Origin: CAZZBK01 sp964652155
GTDB lineage: Bacteria; Planctomycetota; Planctomycetia; Pirellulales; PNKZ01
Direction of reading: 5' to 3'
Assembly: GCA_964652155.1 (NCBI GenBank)
Contig: CAZZBK010000007.1
Coordinates: 1-64,000, forward strand
Length of the DNA stretch: 64,000 nucleotides
The translations under genes were made by a program, and so were the position numbers. The notes under the pieces were generated by a model that was not told the origin of the DNA, ran no database searches, and saw only the letters and a program-made list of their open reading frames with translations. Shown one piece after another: positions 40,802 to 49,983 of the stretch. Each line of letters begins with the position of its first letter. Position 1 is the stretch's first letter.

Positions 40802-43218
40802 CACCGTTCTTGCCCCTGCTGGCCCAGGCGACTCGGACCAGCTTCGAGTTCGGCCGCATCCGTTATGAAACCGATTGGGCGTTGCCGCTGCTCGCCTTCG
40901 CGGCGCTCGTCGTGTACGTGATCGTAATCTACCGCCGCGACGCGGTCGAGCTCGGTCGGCTCGCCAGCGTTTGGCTCGTCGGCCTGCGGCTGCTCGCCCT
41001 CGCCGGGCTGCTCGTCGTCTACTTGCAGCCACAGTGGCGCAACGAACGCGACGCCGTGCAGAACTCGCGCGTGCTCGTACTCGTCGACACCAGCTTGAGC
41101 ATGGACGCCGACGACAACGACGCCTCGCCGACCGAGCCGCATCGCGCCGAGAAAGTCGCCGCCGTGCTCGCCGAGGGGCGCTGGCTCAACGAACTGCGGC
41201 AGACACACGACGTCGTCGTGTCGCGGTTCGATCAGGACCTCGAACGCCTCGCCACGCTCACCAAGCGCACCCCCTCCGACACGCCCCAGGCGATCGATAC
41301 CGAGCCGTCGCTCGACTGGCACAAGCTCTTGCAGCCGCGCGGCAGCGAAACCAACTTGGGCGAGGCGATCAAGCGAGCGATCAACGACGAGCGCGGCGCG
41401 CCGTTGTCGTCGCTGATCGTGTTCACCGACGGGCAACACAACGCGGGGCTCGACCCCGCCGATGCAGTCCCCCTGGCACGCGACGCCAAGCTGCCGATCT
41501 ATCCGGTCGGCATGGGCTCCGATCGCCGTCCGATCAACGCGCGCATCAGCGACTTGACCGCCCCGGCGCGGGCGTATCCTAGCGACAAGTTCTCCGTCAC
41601 CGGGTTCATCCAGGCCCAGGGGCTCGCCGACAAAGACGTGACCGTCGAGCTGCTGCAACGCAGCGGCAGCGACGCCAACGGCGAGCCGCTCGCGCTCGTC
41701 GAGAAACGGCAGGTCACGCTGGCCGGCGATGGCGAGACAACCTCCGTCAAGTTCGAGTTGCCCAGCGGCTCCGTCGGGCGACGCACCCTGTCGCTGCGAC
41801 TGACGCCTCCCCAGGGGGACCGTAACCCGCAAGACAACCAGCGCGACGCGGTCGTCGAGGTTGTCGATCGCAAGACCAAGGTGCTGCTCTTTGCGGGGGG
41901 CCCGAGCCGCGAGTACCAGTTCCTCCGCAATCAACTCCGCCGCGACAAGGACGTGACGGTCGATGTGCTGCTGCAAACGGGCACGAGCGGCATCTCGCAG
42001 GACGCGAACGAAATCCTCGAAGAGTTTCCATCTCAGCGCGAGGAATTGTACGAATACGACAGCCTGATCGCGTTCGACCCCGACTGGCGTGAGTTGTCGG
42101 CCGCGCAAGTTGACCTGCTCGAACAATGGGTCGGCGAACAGGCCGGTGGGCTGGTGGTGATCGCGGGGCCAATCTTCACCGCCAAGTGGATCGGGTCGCC
42201 GTCGCTGAGCAAGGTTCGCGACCTCTACCCGGTCGAGTTCTTGCGGCGATTCTCTGACACCGTCGACGAGACCTTCGCCGCCAAAGAGCCCTGGCCGCTT
42301 GAGTTCACCAGCGAGGGCGCGCAGTCGCCGTTCCTGTGGTTGGCCGACACCCAAACCTCGGGTCTAGCCGCCTGGGAACGGTTCAAAGGCGTGTACGGCT
42401 ATTACGAGGTCCGCGGTGCCAAGCCCGCCGCGACCGTGTACGCCCGCTTCGGCAACCCACAGCTCAAGGTCGGCGACTCGGGACCTGTCTACTTGGCCGG
42501 TCAATTTTACGGCTCGGGCCGGGTCTTCTATCTCGGCAGCGGCGAGATGTGGCGGCTCCGCGCCGAGAGCGAGGGATACTTCGAAACGCTCTACACGAAA
42601 CTGATCCGCCACGTCTCGCAGGGACGGTTGCTGCGCGGCTCGTCGCGCGGCGTGTTGCTCACCGAACGCGATCGTTATGTCCCTGGCAACACGGTCGACC
42701 TGCGGGCTCAACTCAACAACGCGCTACTCGAACCGCTCAAGGCCACGCACGTCACGGTCAACGTCTACCAGCCCGACGGCCGCGGCGAGGCCGTCCGTCT
42801 GCTGGCCGACGCGAGCCGGGCAGGGAACTTTCGCGGGCAGTTCACCGTCCGAAAAGAAGGCAGCTACCGCCTCGAAGTCTCTCTCCCCGACTCCGACACC
42901 GAAATCGTCTCGGCTCCGCCCATTCAGGTCACCGTGCCCGACCTGGAACGGGACCACACCGAACGCAACGACCCGCTGCTCAGCGCCCTGGCCAAGCAAA
43001 CCCAGGGAGACACGTTCCAGTACTACGTCGGTCTCGACGCGATGCTCGGCACGAGCGCGGGGAGCGAGCCGCTCACGCTGCGACTGCGTGACGCGAGCCG
43101 GACCGAGACCGTGACCGCAAGACCCGAGACCCTGTGGGACAACGAGTGGATGCTGGCCCTGGTGTGCGGAGCACTGTGCCTCGAATGGCTCACCCGCCGA
43201 CTGCTCAAATTGGCCTAA
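40798..43218 (+). CDS. Large vWA-domain membrane protein with GATase-like region
   Basis: An 806-residue protein with membrane helices at about 29-46 and 58-76, a vWA domain beginning 'VLVLVDTSLSMDADD' with an intact metal site, and a C-terminal helix near 783-800 ('WMLALVCGALCLEWL'). The middle has 'VLLFAGGPSREYQFLRNQL' and 'LEQWVGEQAGGLVVIAGP', the look of the class I glutamine-amidotransferase-like fold found in such proteins, without the catalytic Cys. It pairs with the preceding BatA-like protein. A 480-base gap with duplicated repeats follows. Confidence 0.87.
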   Translation: MTPFLPLLAQATRTSFEFGRIRYETDWALPLLAFAALVVYVIVIYRRDAVELGRLASVWLVGLRLLALAGLLVVYLQPQWRNERDAVQNSRVLVLVDTSLSMDADDNDASPTEPHRAEKVAAVLAEGRWLNELRQTHDVVVSRFDQDLERLATLTKRTPSDTPQAIDTEPSLDWHKLLQPRGSETNLGEAIKRAINDERGAPLSSLIVFTDGQHNAGLDPADAVPLARDAKLPIYPVGMGSDRRPINARISDLTAPARAYPSDKFSVTGFIQAQGLADKDVTVELLQRSGSDANGEPLALVEKRQVTLAGDGETTSVKFELPSGSVGRRTLSLRLTPPQGDRNPQDNQRDAVVEVVDRKTKVLLFAGGPSREYQFLRNQLRRDKDVTVDVLLQTGTSGISQDANEILEEFPSQREELYEYDSLIAFDPDWRELSAAQVDLLEQWVGEQAGGLVVIAGPIFTAKWIGSPSLSKVRDLYPVEFLRRFSDTVDETFAAKEPWPLEFTSEGAQSPFLWLADTQTSGLAAWERFKGVYGYYEVRGAKPAATVYARFGNPQLKVGDSGPVYLAGQFYGSGRVFYLGSGEMWRLRAESEGYFETLYTKLIRHVSQGRLLRGSSRGVLLTERDRYVPGNTVDLRAQLNNALLEPLKATHVTVNVYQPDGRGEAVRLLADASRAGNFRGQFTVRKEGSYRLEVSLPDSDTEIVSAPPIQVTVPDLERDHTERNDPLLSALAKQTQGDTFQYYVGLDAMLGTSAGSEPLTLRLRDASRTETVTARPETLWDNEWMLALVCGALCLEWLTRRLLKLA

Positions 43219-43243
43219 CCGAATCGGACCCCTCAACTGAATT

Positions 43244-43696
43244 GAAAACCGAAAACCGAAAACGCTCCCCAACCCCTCTCCCACCGGGAGAGGGTGGCCG
43301 TAGGCCGGGTGAGGGTGCGTCGCAGCGAGATGAACGCCGAGCGTCATCGCACCGCGACCTCCCCTCATCCGCCCTGCGGGCACCTTCTCCCAAGGGGAGA
43401 AGGGTTCGACAACGACTGCCCTCTGTGACTCAATTCGTTCTAAAACCGAACTGAAAACCGAAAACCGAAAACGCTCCCCAACCCCTCTCCCACCGGGAGA
43501 GGGTGGCCGTAGGCCGGGTGAGGGTGCGTCGCAGCGAGATGAACGCCGAGCGTCATCGCACCGCGACCTCCCCTCATCCGCCCTGCGGGCACCTTCTCCC
43601 AAGGGGAGAAGGGTTCGACAACGACTGCCCTCTGTGACTCAATTCGTTCTAAAACCGAACTGAAAACCGAAAACCGAAAACGCTCCCCAACCCCTC
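43244..43696. repeat. Exact 209-bp tandem duplication containing a REP pair
   Basis: Copy 1 (43244-43452) and copy 2 (43453-43661) appear identical by eye, and a third partial copy (43662-43696) stops two bases before the next start codon. Each unit begins with three GAAAACC/CGAAAAC-type steps and contains two hairpins, CTCTCCC-ACC-GGGAGAG followed by GTGGCCGTAGGCC, and CTTCTCCC-AA-GGGGAGAAG. These are the widespread REP type found across many bacterial phyla, here in opposing orientation. Confidence 0.93.
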
Positions 43697-43698
43697 CC

Positions 43699-45891
43699 AT
43701 GTCAACCGCCACCCCCGAACCTCGCCTGTCGTCGCACGTGCCGGCCCTATTGGCCGCGCTGCGGACGCGCATTCGCCGCTACGTTGCCTGGCGCGGAGTG
43801 GCGTGGTTTGTCGCCACACTCGCCATCGGGTTCTGGCTCGCCGTCGCCTTCGATTGGTGGTTCGAGCCGAATCGCGCGGTGCGGGTGATGCTGCTCGGCG
43901 GGGTCGTACTCGTCGCGCTCGTCATGTTGTGGAAGATGCTGCTGGCGCGGCTGCTTGTCCCGCTCCGCGATCGAAGCATGGCGCTGCTCATCGAACGACA
44001 TCACCGCGCGTTTCGCGAATCGTTGCTCACGAGCGTCGAGTTGCAAAACCACGCCGAGGCTTTGAGCAACCCGGGACGCGACATGCTGGCGTACACGTTC
44101 GAGGCCGCGGCCGAGGAGAGCGCGCAGGTCGACCTGCGCGCGCTGTTCGACGCTCGCCCTTTGCGCCGCGCCGTGCTCATGGCGCTGCTGCTCGTGGCCT
44201 CGATCGGGCTGTTCGCGGCGACCGCGCCACGAACGTTTCGGGTCGGCTGGGAGCGGCTGCTCATCGTGAGCGACGAGCCCTGGCCGCGCGACACGCATTT
44301 GTCGCTCGAAGGTTTCGAGAACGGCACGGCCGTCGTCGCGCGCGGGGCTGACCTGCGCGTGATCGCCAAGGCGGCGCTCGAAGGTGTCGTCCCGGCGACG
44401 GTCGAACTGCGCTACCGTACCGACGAAGGCTTTCGCGAACGCAAGAACATGGTCCGCGAGGGGAACGCCGATCCGGCCCGCGACTCGCACCAACTCTTTC
44501 AGCACACCTTTCAAGGCATTTTGTCGCCGATTCGTTTCGATGTCCGCGGCGGCGACGCGCGGCTCCGCGGCTTGACGATCCGCGTGGTCGAAAGCCCATC
44601 GATCACCACTCGGCTGTATCTCGAATATCCCCCCTACATGCTCAAAACACCGGGCGAACTCGACGTCACCGCGGCCGTCAACGTGCCACGCGGCACCCGA
44701 GTCACCGTCCGCGCCCAGGCCAACAAGCCACTCACCCGCGCCCGGGTCGACTACCAGACTACCGATGGCACGAACCGCACCGACGAGATTCCGCTGGGCT
44801 CCGCGAGCGCCGAGGACTTCGAGTATCGGATCGAGCGGCTCGACGCCGACCGCACGCTGCGGTTCACGCTCAGCGACACCGACGGCATCACCAAAGCCAA
44901 CGCGGCTCAACTCTCGCTCGTCGCGCTCCCCGACACCGCTCCGCAAATCAACATCCGTCTCCTCGGCATCGGCAGTGCCATCACGCCGCAGGCACGCATC
45001 CCGCTCGGCGGCGAGCTGCGCGACGATTACGGCGTCGCCCGGGCTTGGATCGAACACCGGGTCGGCGAGGACGAACCGGTCGAAACGCCGTTCACGCGAA
45101 GTTTCAATCCGCCCCTCACCGAGACGAAAGTCGACGAGGCGCTCGACATCGCTCCACTGGGGCTCAAGCCGGGGCAAAAGCTCAGTTTGAGCACTCGGGC
45201 CGCCGACGCGCTGCAACTCCCTGATCAATCGATTCCCAACGTGGGCCAAGGGGAACGCTTCGCGCTCGATGTCGTGACGCCCGAGGCGCTCCGCGCGATC
45301 CTCGAAGGCCGCGAGCTGAACTTACGACAGCGGTTCGAGCAAACCATCGCCGAAGTGACCGAGACGCGCGCGCAGATCGCCTCGCTCGACGAGGTCATGC
45401 CCAGCGCGGACGAGGCCGAGTTGCCACCCGAGCGACGGCAGGAACGCGCTCGTTTGCGGGTTGAGCGTGGCGGGCAGAATTCGCAGAAGAACGCCGAAGA
45501 GACCGAAGGGGTTGCCCTTTCCTTCGAGGACATTCGTGCCGAATTGGTCAACAATCGGATCGACACTGAAGAGCTGAAAATCCGCTTGCAGGACCAGATC
45601 GCCGACCCGCTCCACCGCATTGCCCGTGAACGATTTCCGGCCCTGGCCGAGCGTTTCAAGCGTCTCGACGCCACGCTGACGGACCCCGTCGCCCGAGCCG
45701 AGAGCCGCAAGCTGGCGCTGGCTGAGTTGGATCAGCTGCTCGATGAGATGAATCGGGTCAAGGATAAGATGATCGAATTGGAGACCTTTAACGAGGTGCT
45801 GGAGTTGCTTCGGGACATCATCGCCCAGCAGCAACGGCTCAACGAAGAGACGAAAAAGTTGAATAAGGGCAACCTACTCAAGGATTTATAG
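43699..45891 (+). CDS. DUF4175-like membrane protein
   Basis: A 730-residue protein with membrane helices at about 35-53, 62-82 and 155-175, then a long extracytoplasmic part made of beta-sandwich-like segments ('LYLEYPPYMLKTPGELDVTA', 'IPLGGELRDDYGVARAWIEH') and a C-terminal coiled coil from about 540 ('LRQRFEQTIAEVTETRAQIA'). This layout matches DUF4175-type proteins that sit in MoxR/vWA clusters. It has no enzyme motif. The ATG at 43699 lies in a C/T-rich stretch that is the truncated third repeat copy. Confidence 0.75.
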   Translation: MSTATPEPRLSSHVPALLAALRTRIRRYVAWRGVAWFVATLAIGFWLAVAFDWWFEPNRAVRVMLLGGVVLVALVMLWKMLLARLLVPLRDRSMALLIERHHRAFRESLLTSVELQNHAEALSNPGRDMLAYTFEAAAEESAQVDLRALFDARPLRRAVLMALLLVASIGLFAATAPRTFRVGWERLLIVSDEPWPRDTHLSLEGFENGTAVVARGADLRVIAKAALEGVVPATVELRYRTDEGFRERKNMVREGNADPARDSHQLFQHTFQGILSPIRFDVRGGDARLRGLTIRVVESPSITTRLYLEYPPYMLKTPGELDVTAAVNVPRGTRVTVRAQANKPLTRARVDYQTTDGTNRTDEIPLGSASAEDFEYRIERLDADRTLRFTLSDTDGITKANAAQLSLVALPDTAPQINIRLLGIGSAITPQARIPLGGELRDDYGVARAWIEHRVGEDEPVETPFTRSFNPPLTETKVDEALDIAPLGLKPGQKLSLSTRAADALQLPDQSIPNVGQGERFALDVVTPEALRAILEGRELNLRQRFEQTIAEVTETRAQIASLDEVMPSADEAELPPERRQERARLRVERGGQNSQKNAEETEGVALSFEDIRAELVNNRIDTEELKIRLQDQIADPLHRIARERFPALAERFKRLDATLTDPVARAESRKLALAELDQLLDEMNRVKDKMIELETFNEVLELLRDIIAQQQRLNEETKKLNKGNLLKDL

Positions 45892-45962
45892 GGTTACAAT
45901 TGAATGGTCGTCCGGTGGCCGCGACAGCTCGCCGCGCGCCGTGCGACCCTGGGAGGAAACCA

Positions 45963-47750
45963 ATGTTGCGACGACATGGGATCACGGCGCTCTGCACGCT
46001 CGCCCTGCTCGGATGCGTGCTGCTCTCAACACACGCGGCGGACACCAAGCCCGACGCGGCTCCCGCCGGCGCGAAAACTCCCGGGACCGCACCGGCTCAG
46101 CCGACCTCGAAAGACCAGTTGGCCAACGAACAGGCGCAACTCGCCGCGCGCTACAAGAACTTCGAGGACCTCATCCTGCGGATGGCCGAGTTGACCGCCT
46201 CGAGTGACCCGCGCCGAGCCGCGCTCTTGCGTCGGGCCGTGGCCGAGAGCAAGGACCAACTCATTCAGCAGCAGTTGCAGAAGATCAGCGACACGCTCCG
46301 CAAGGGACCGCTGGGCACGGCCGCCCAAAACCAAGGGGACGTCGAGAAGGATCTGGCCGCGATCCTGGAGCTGCTCATGTCAGAGCAGCGCGGCGATCGG
46401 CTCAAGGACGAGCGTGAAAAGCTCAAGGAGCAAATCCGCCGCATCAAGGAACTGATCAACCGCCAGACGCAGATCCAAGGCCAATCGCAAGCCGCAGGGG
46501 ATCCCCTGCAACAGGCCCAACCGCAAGGCAAGCTGGCCGACGACACCGGCAAACTCGCGCAAGAAATGAAGCCGGCGGCGAACAAGGGGGCTCAGGGCAC
46601 CAAGCCCGACGAGGGGAAAAAACCCGCCGACGGTCAATCGACCGACGAGAAACCCAAACCAGGTGAGCAAAAGCCCGGCGAGCCTAAAAACAGCGAAGCG
46701 AAACCCGAGGGGAAAGACAGCAAGACGCCGGGCGAAGGAAAGTCGGACGAGGCTAAAAAGCCCGACGGCCCAGCCAAGCCGGGCGACAAAGCGTCGCCGC
46801 CCGCGGATAGCCCGCCGCAAAAATCGCCCGGCAAGGATGGCGCTCAACCCAAGTCCGATGGCCAGCCAAGTCCGATGCCCGGCGAAGGGGAGGACTCCCC
46901 GCCAAGCGACTCGAGCGCGCCGAAGGACAAGCAGCAATCGAGTCAGCAGCGGGTAGCCAAGGCGCAACAGAAGATGCAGCAAGCGCAGAAAAAGCTCGAA
47001 CAGGCCCAGCGCGACGGCGCCAAGCAGGATCAGGAAGACGCCGTGCGTGAACTCGAGTTGGCCAAGGCCGACCTCGAAGCGATTTTGCGGCAACTGCGTG
47101 AGGAAGAACAGGCCCGCACGCTGGCCCAGCTCGAAGCCCGCTTCCGTAAAATGCTGGAAATGCAACGCGAGGTGTACGAAGGGACGCTGCGGCTCGATCG
47201 GGTCCCCGCCAAAGATCGCACGACCAACGACGAACTCGAGTCGGGCCGCCTCAGCCGCAAGGAATCGCTCATTTTGGCCGAGGCGGATAAAGCGTTGGCC
47301 ATCCTCCGCGAGGACGGCTCGGCATCCGCCTTTCCCGAGGCGGTCGAGCAACTCCGCAGCGACATCGAAGCGGTCGTTGGTTACCTGGCCCGCTTCAAGG
47401 TCGACACCATCACGCAGGGGGTCGAGGAAGACATCATCGCCGCGATCGAAGAGATGATCGCCGCATTGCAGAAAGCGCAAAAGCAGCAGCAGGACCAAAA
47501 GGGCAAGCCGCAACCAGGGCAGGGGGGGCCACAAGACCCGCCGCTGCTCGACCAGCTCGCGGAACTCAAGATGATTCGCGCCTTGCAAATGCGCGTGAAC
47601 ACGCGCACCCAAAAGTACAACAAGCTCGTCGACGGTGCCGAGGGGGCCGCCGACAAGCCCGATCTGGTCGAAGCCCTCCGCGGCCTCGCCGATCGTGAAC
47701 GGAGAATTTTCGACCGCACGCGTGACATCGTTACCGGGAGAAACCAATGA
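45963..47750 (+). CDS. Exported coiled-coil protein with long charged linker
   Basis: The ATG at 45963 has GGGAGGAAACC directly upstream, the best ribosome-binding site of the cluster, so the frame from 45900 is not used. The 595-residue product has a signal peptide with 'ALLGCVLLSTHAADT', possibly a lipoprotein because of the Cys, then coiled coil (about 40-180), a low-complexity Lys/Pro/Gly/Glu linker (about 190-330), and more coiled coil ('QQRVAKAQQKMQQAQKKLEQ'). The C-terminal helical part ends 'REERRIFDRTRDIVTG'-like. Nothing catalytic is seen. It looks like a periplasmic spacer or tether between envelope layers. Confidence 0.8.
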   Translation: MLRRHGITALCTLALLGCVLLSTHAADTKPDAAPAGAKTPGTAPAQPTSKDQLANEQAQLAARYKNFEDLILRMAELTASSDPRRAALLRRAVAESKDQLIQQQLQKISDTLRKGPLGTAAQNQGDVEKDLAAILELLMSEQRGDRLKDEREKLKEQIRRIKELINRQTQIQGQSQAAGDPLQQAQPQGKLADDTGKLAQEMKPAANKGAQGTKPDEGKKPADGQSTDEKPKPGEQKPGEPKNSEAKPEGKDSKTPGEGKSDEAKKPDGPAKPGDKASPPADSPPQKSPGKDGAQPKSDGQPSPMPGEGEDSPPSDSSAPKDKQQSSQQRVAKAQQKMQQAQKKLEQAQRDGAKQDQEDAVRELELAKADLEAILRQLREEEQARTLAQLEARFRKMLEMQREVYEGTLRLDRVPAKDRTTNDELESGRLSRKESLILAEADKALAILREDGSASAFPEAVEQLRSDIEAVVGYLARFKVDTITQGVEEDIIAAIEEMIAALQKAQKQQQDQKGKPQPGQGGPQDPPLLDQLAELKMIRALQMRVNTRTQKYNKLVDGAEGAADKPDLVEALRGLADRERRIFDRTRDIVTGRNQ

Positions 47751-48796
47751 ACGCTCGACTCCAACGCACTTGGCTGTTCGCCGGCCTTGTCTGCCTCGCC
47801 GCGAGCATCGCTCCGGCGCAAACGCCCGAGTCGGCCGCGCTCGACAACGCGCCGACGCTCAAGGCGGCCGTTCCGGATGCCGTCTGGATCGGGCTTGCCG
47901 AGTGGCTCAAGTCGACCGGTGCCGACGCGGCCACGACCGAGCGCGTGCAAAAGCTGTGGAACGACAGCGCAGCGTTCTCGCTGCTTGATCGCGTGGCTCT
48001 TGTCGCCGCGCAGGTCGACCCGCGCGCAGGTCAACTCGTCGAACTCTGCTCGCGCTCGTTTTCCGACGGGGTGGTCGATCCGCAGAAATGGCTCCGCGAG
48101 GGCACGTTGCCGCCGCTGGTGCGCAACAACCTGCGGCTCCTTTACGCCCGCTGGCTCGCCCAACAGCAGCTCTACGACGAGGTGCTCGAACAGTTGAGCG
48201 AACTCGCCCCCGAGGAGGTCGTCGATCCGTCGTCGCTGCTATTCTACCGCAGCGTCGGCTATCATCGGCTGCTCAACCGCGACTTGGGCCTGCAAGCGAT
48301 TCAGCAATTACTCGGCAACGTCGCCGAGGTGCCGCAGCGTTATCGCGCCGTGGCCTCGCTGATGCAGAGCGACCTGGAAAAGCTCGACGACAAGACACTC
48401 GATCACATCGCGCGGCGGATGGACGACATCCGGCGGCGACTCGACCAGGCCCGGGCGGGCCAAAAGGTGGTCGACATCGAGAACGGCGTCATCAAGTCGC
48501 TGGACAAATTGATCGACGAGATGGAAAAGCAGCAGCAACAACAGCAGGGGGGCGGAGGTGGCGGCGGCGGCTCGCGTGCCGCGACGCCGATGCAAGACAG
48601 CATGCCCGGCGGTGGCAAGGGAGAGGGCAAAACCGACCGCAAGCCCATCGGCAACACGGCCGGCTGGGGCGATCTGCCCCCCAAGCAACGCGAGGAAGCG
48701 TTGCAGCAGATCGGCAAGGACTTCCCGGCCCATTACCGCGAAGTGATCGAACAGTATTTTCGTCGACTGGCCAGCGAAGGAAGCAAGCAACCGTGA
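47747..48796 (+). CDS. Exported helical protein of unknown function
   Basis: It overlaps the previous gene by ATGA. The 349-residue product has a signal peptide ending near 'SIAPAQTP' (about residue 24), a helical-repeat body that resembles degenerate TPRs ('LLYARWLAQQQLYDEVLEQL'), a stretch of Gln then Gly (about residues 262-276), and a basic tail. The tail segment 'GWGDLPPKQREEALQQIGKD' occurs in planctomycete proteins encoded beside vWA genes, in my recollection. No enzymatic motif is visible. It probably pairs with the coiled-coil protein before it. Confidence 0.75.
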   Translation: MNARLQRTWLFAGLVCLAASIAPAQTPESAALDNAPTLKAAVPDAVWIGLAEWLKSTGADAATTERVQKLWNDSAAFSLLDRVALVAAQVDPRAGQLVELCSRSFSDGVVDPQKWLREGTLPPLVRNNLRLLYARWLAQQQLYDEVLEQLSELAPEEVVDPSSLLFYRSVGYHRLLNRDLGLQAIQQLLGNVAEVPQRYRAVASLMQSDLEKLDDKTLDHIARRMDDIRRRLDQARAGQKVVDIENGVIKSLDKLIDEMEKQQQQQQGGGGGGGGSRAATPMQDSMPGGGKGEGKTDRKPIGNTAGWGDLPPKQREEALQQIGKDFPAHYREVIEQYFRRLASEGSKQP

Positions 48797-49983
48797 CGAT
48801 GCTCGGCGTATTATTTTTGTCCACCGCGTTGCTCGGCGACGTGGCGACCTGGCAGTTGAACACCCTCGACGGTCAGCGGCTGGAAGGCACGCTCGTCGAT
48901 TGGAAGCCGGACCAGCTCACGCTCGCCACCCGCGAAGGTCGCCCCTCGGTCACGCTGCGCAGCGTGCTCGACATCCAGCGGATGGGCTCAGTCCCCTCGG
49001 CCGAAAAGCCGAGCGTTTGGGTCGCGCTCGTCGATGGCAGTACGCTGCTCGCCACGGCCTACACGGTCCGCAACGGCCAAGCATCGGTCACGCTCACCGG
49101 CGATGTCAAACTCACCGTTGCCACGCGGTTCATCGAACACGTTCGGCTCCGTGAGCACGGCGGCGCTTGGGCCCAACAGTGGAATGACATTCTCAAGGCT
49201 GAACGTAATGGCGACGTGATCGTCGTGCGCAAAGAAGACACGCTCGACTTTGTGAGCGGTGCCTCGGGAGACATCGACGACGAGACGGTGCAGTTCCAGA
49301 TCGACGGCGAGAAGATCCCCGTCAAGCGTCCCAAGGTCGAGGGCGTGCTGTATTTTCGCGCCGCGCGACCCGAGTTGCCCACAAGCATTTGTCGCGCGCA
49401 GCTCGCTGGCGGCAGCGTCGTCGCCGTGGCGGCGGTCAGCGTGACCGACGGGGGACTGTCGTTGCGGACCCCCGCGGGAATCGAGTTCAACGGCCCCGCC
49501 GCACTCGTGAGCCGCTTTCAGTTCAATGTCACCTATCTGAGCGATTTGCCGAGCGAGAAAGAGACGGTGCATCCGTTCCTGACCTCGACGGACGACCGGA
49601 CCCGATCGGCCTACGCACGCTTTTTCCAGCCGCAACGCAACCGGGCGCTCGATCGCGGACCGCTCAAGTTGGGCAACCGCACGTATGACAAGGGGCTCTC
49701 GCTGCCGGGTCAGAGCGAGATCGTGTTTCGACTCGGCGAAGAGTACGCCGCGCTGCAAGGGGTGGTCGGCATCGACGACTCGGCCCGGCCATTGGGGGAC
49801 GTGCGATTGCTGATCCTCGGCGACGACCAACCGCTGCTCGACACGGTGCTGACGGGCCGCACACCGCCGACCGATGTGAACGTCAAGCTCAAGGGGGTGC
49901 GACGACTCAAGATCGTCGTCAACTGTCATGGCGACGAGGTGGGTGACCGAGTCAACTTTTGCGACATCAGGTTGGTGCAATGA
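48793..49983 (+). CDS. Exported NPCBM/NEW2-like domain protein
   Basis: I choose GTG 48793, which overlaps the previous stop (GTGA) and lies ten bases after AAGGAA; ATG 48799 is the alternative but too far from that site. The 396-residue product has a short signal peptide ('MLGVLFLSTALLGDVAT'). The N-terminal half has strand pairs such as 'LNTLDGQRLEGTLVDWKPDQ'. The C-terminal third from about residue 290 ('NRTYDKGLSLPGQSEIVFRL' and 'GIDDSARPLGDVRLLILGDD') is a carbohydrate-binding-like NPCBM jelly roll. It may bind a glycan of the envelope. Confidence 0.8.
   Translation: MTMLGVLFLSTALLGDVATWQLNTLDGQRLEGTLVDWKPDQLTLATREGRPSVTLRSVLDIQRMGSVPSAEKPSVWVALVDGSTLLATAYTVRNGQASVTLTGDVKLTVATRFIEHVRLREHGGAWAQQWNDILKAERNGDVIVVRKEDTLDFVSGASGDIDDETVQFQIDGEKIPVKRPKVEGVLYFRAARPELPTSICRAQLAGGSVVAVAAVSVTDGGLSLRTPAGIEFNGPAALVSRFQFNVTYLSDLPSEKETVHPFLTSTDDRTRSAYARFFQPQRNRALDRGPLKLGNRTYDKGLSLPGQSEIVFRLGEEYAALQGVVGIDDSARPLGDVRLLILGDDQPLLDTVLTGRTPPTDVNVKLKGVRRLKIVVNCHGDEVGDRVNFCDIRLVQ

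Noticed and set aside
43244..43696. Possible CRISPR or mobile element termini
   Set aside because: Only two full copies of 209 bases with no spacer and no coding content; REP hairpins explain it.
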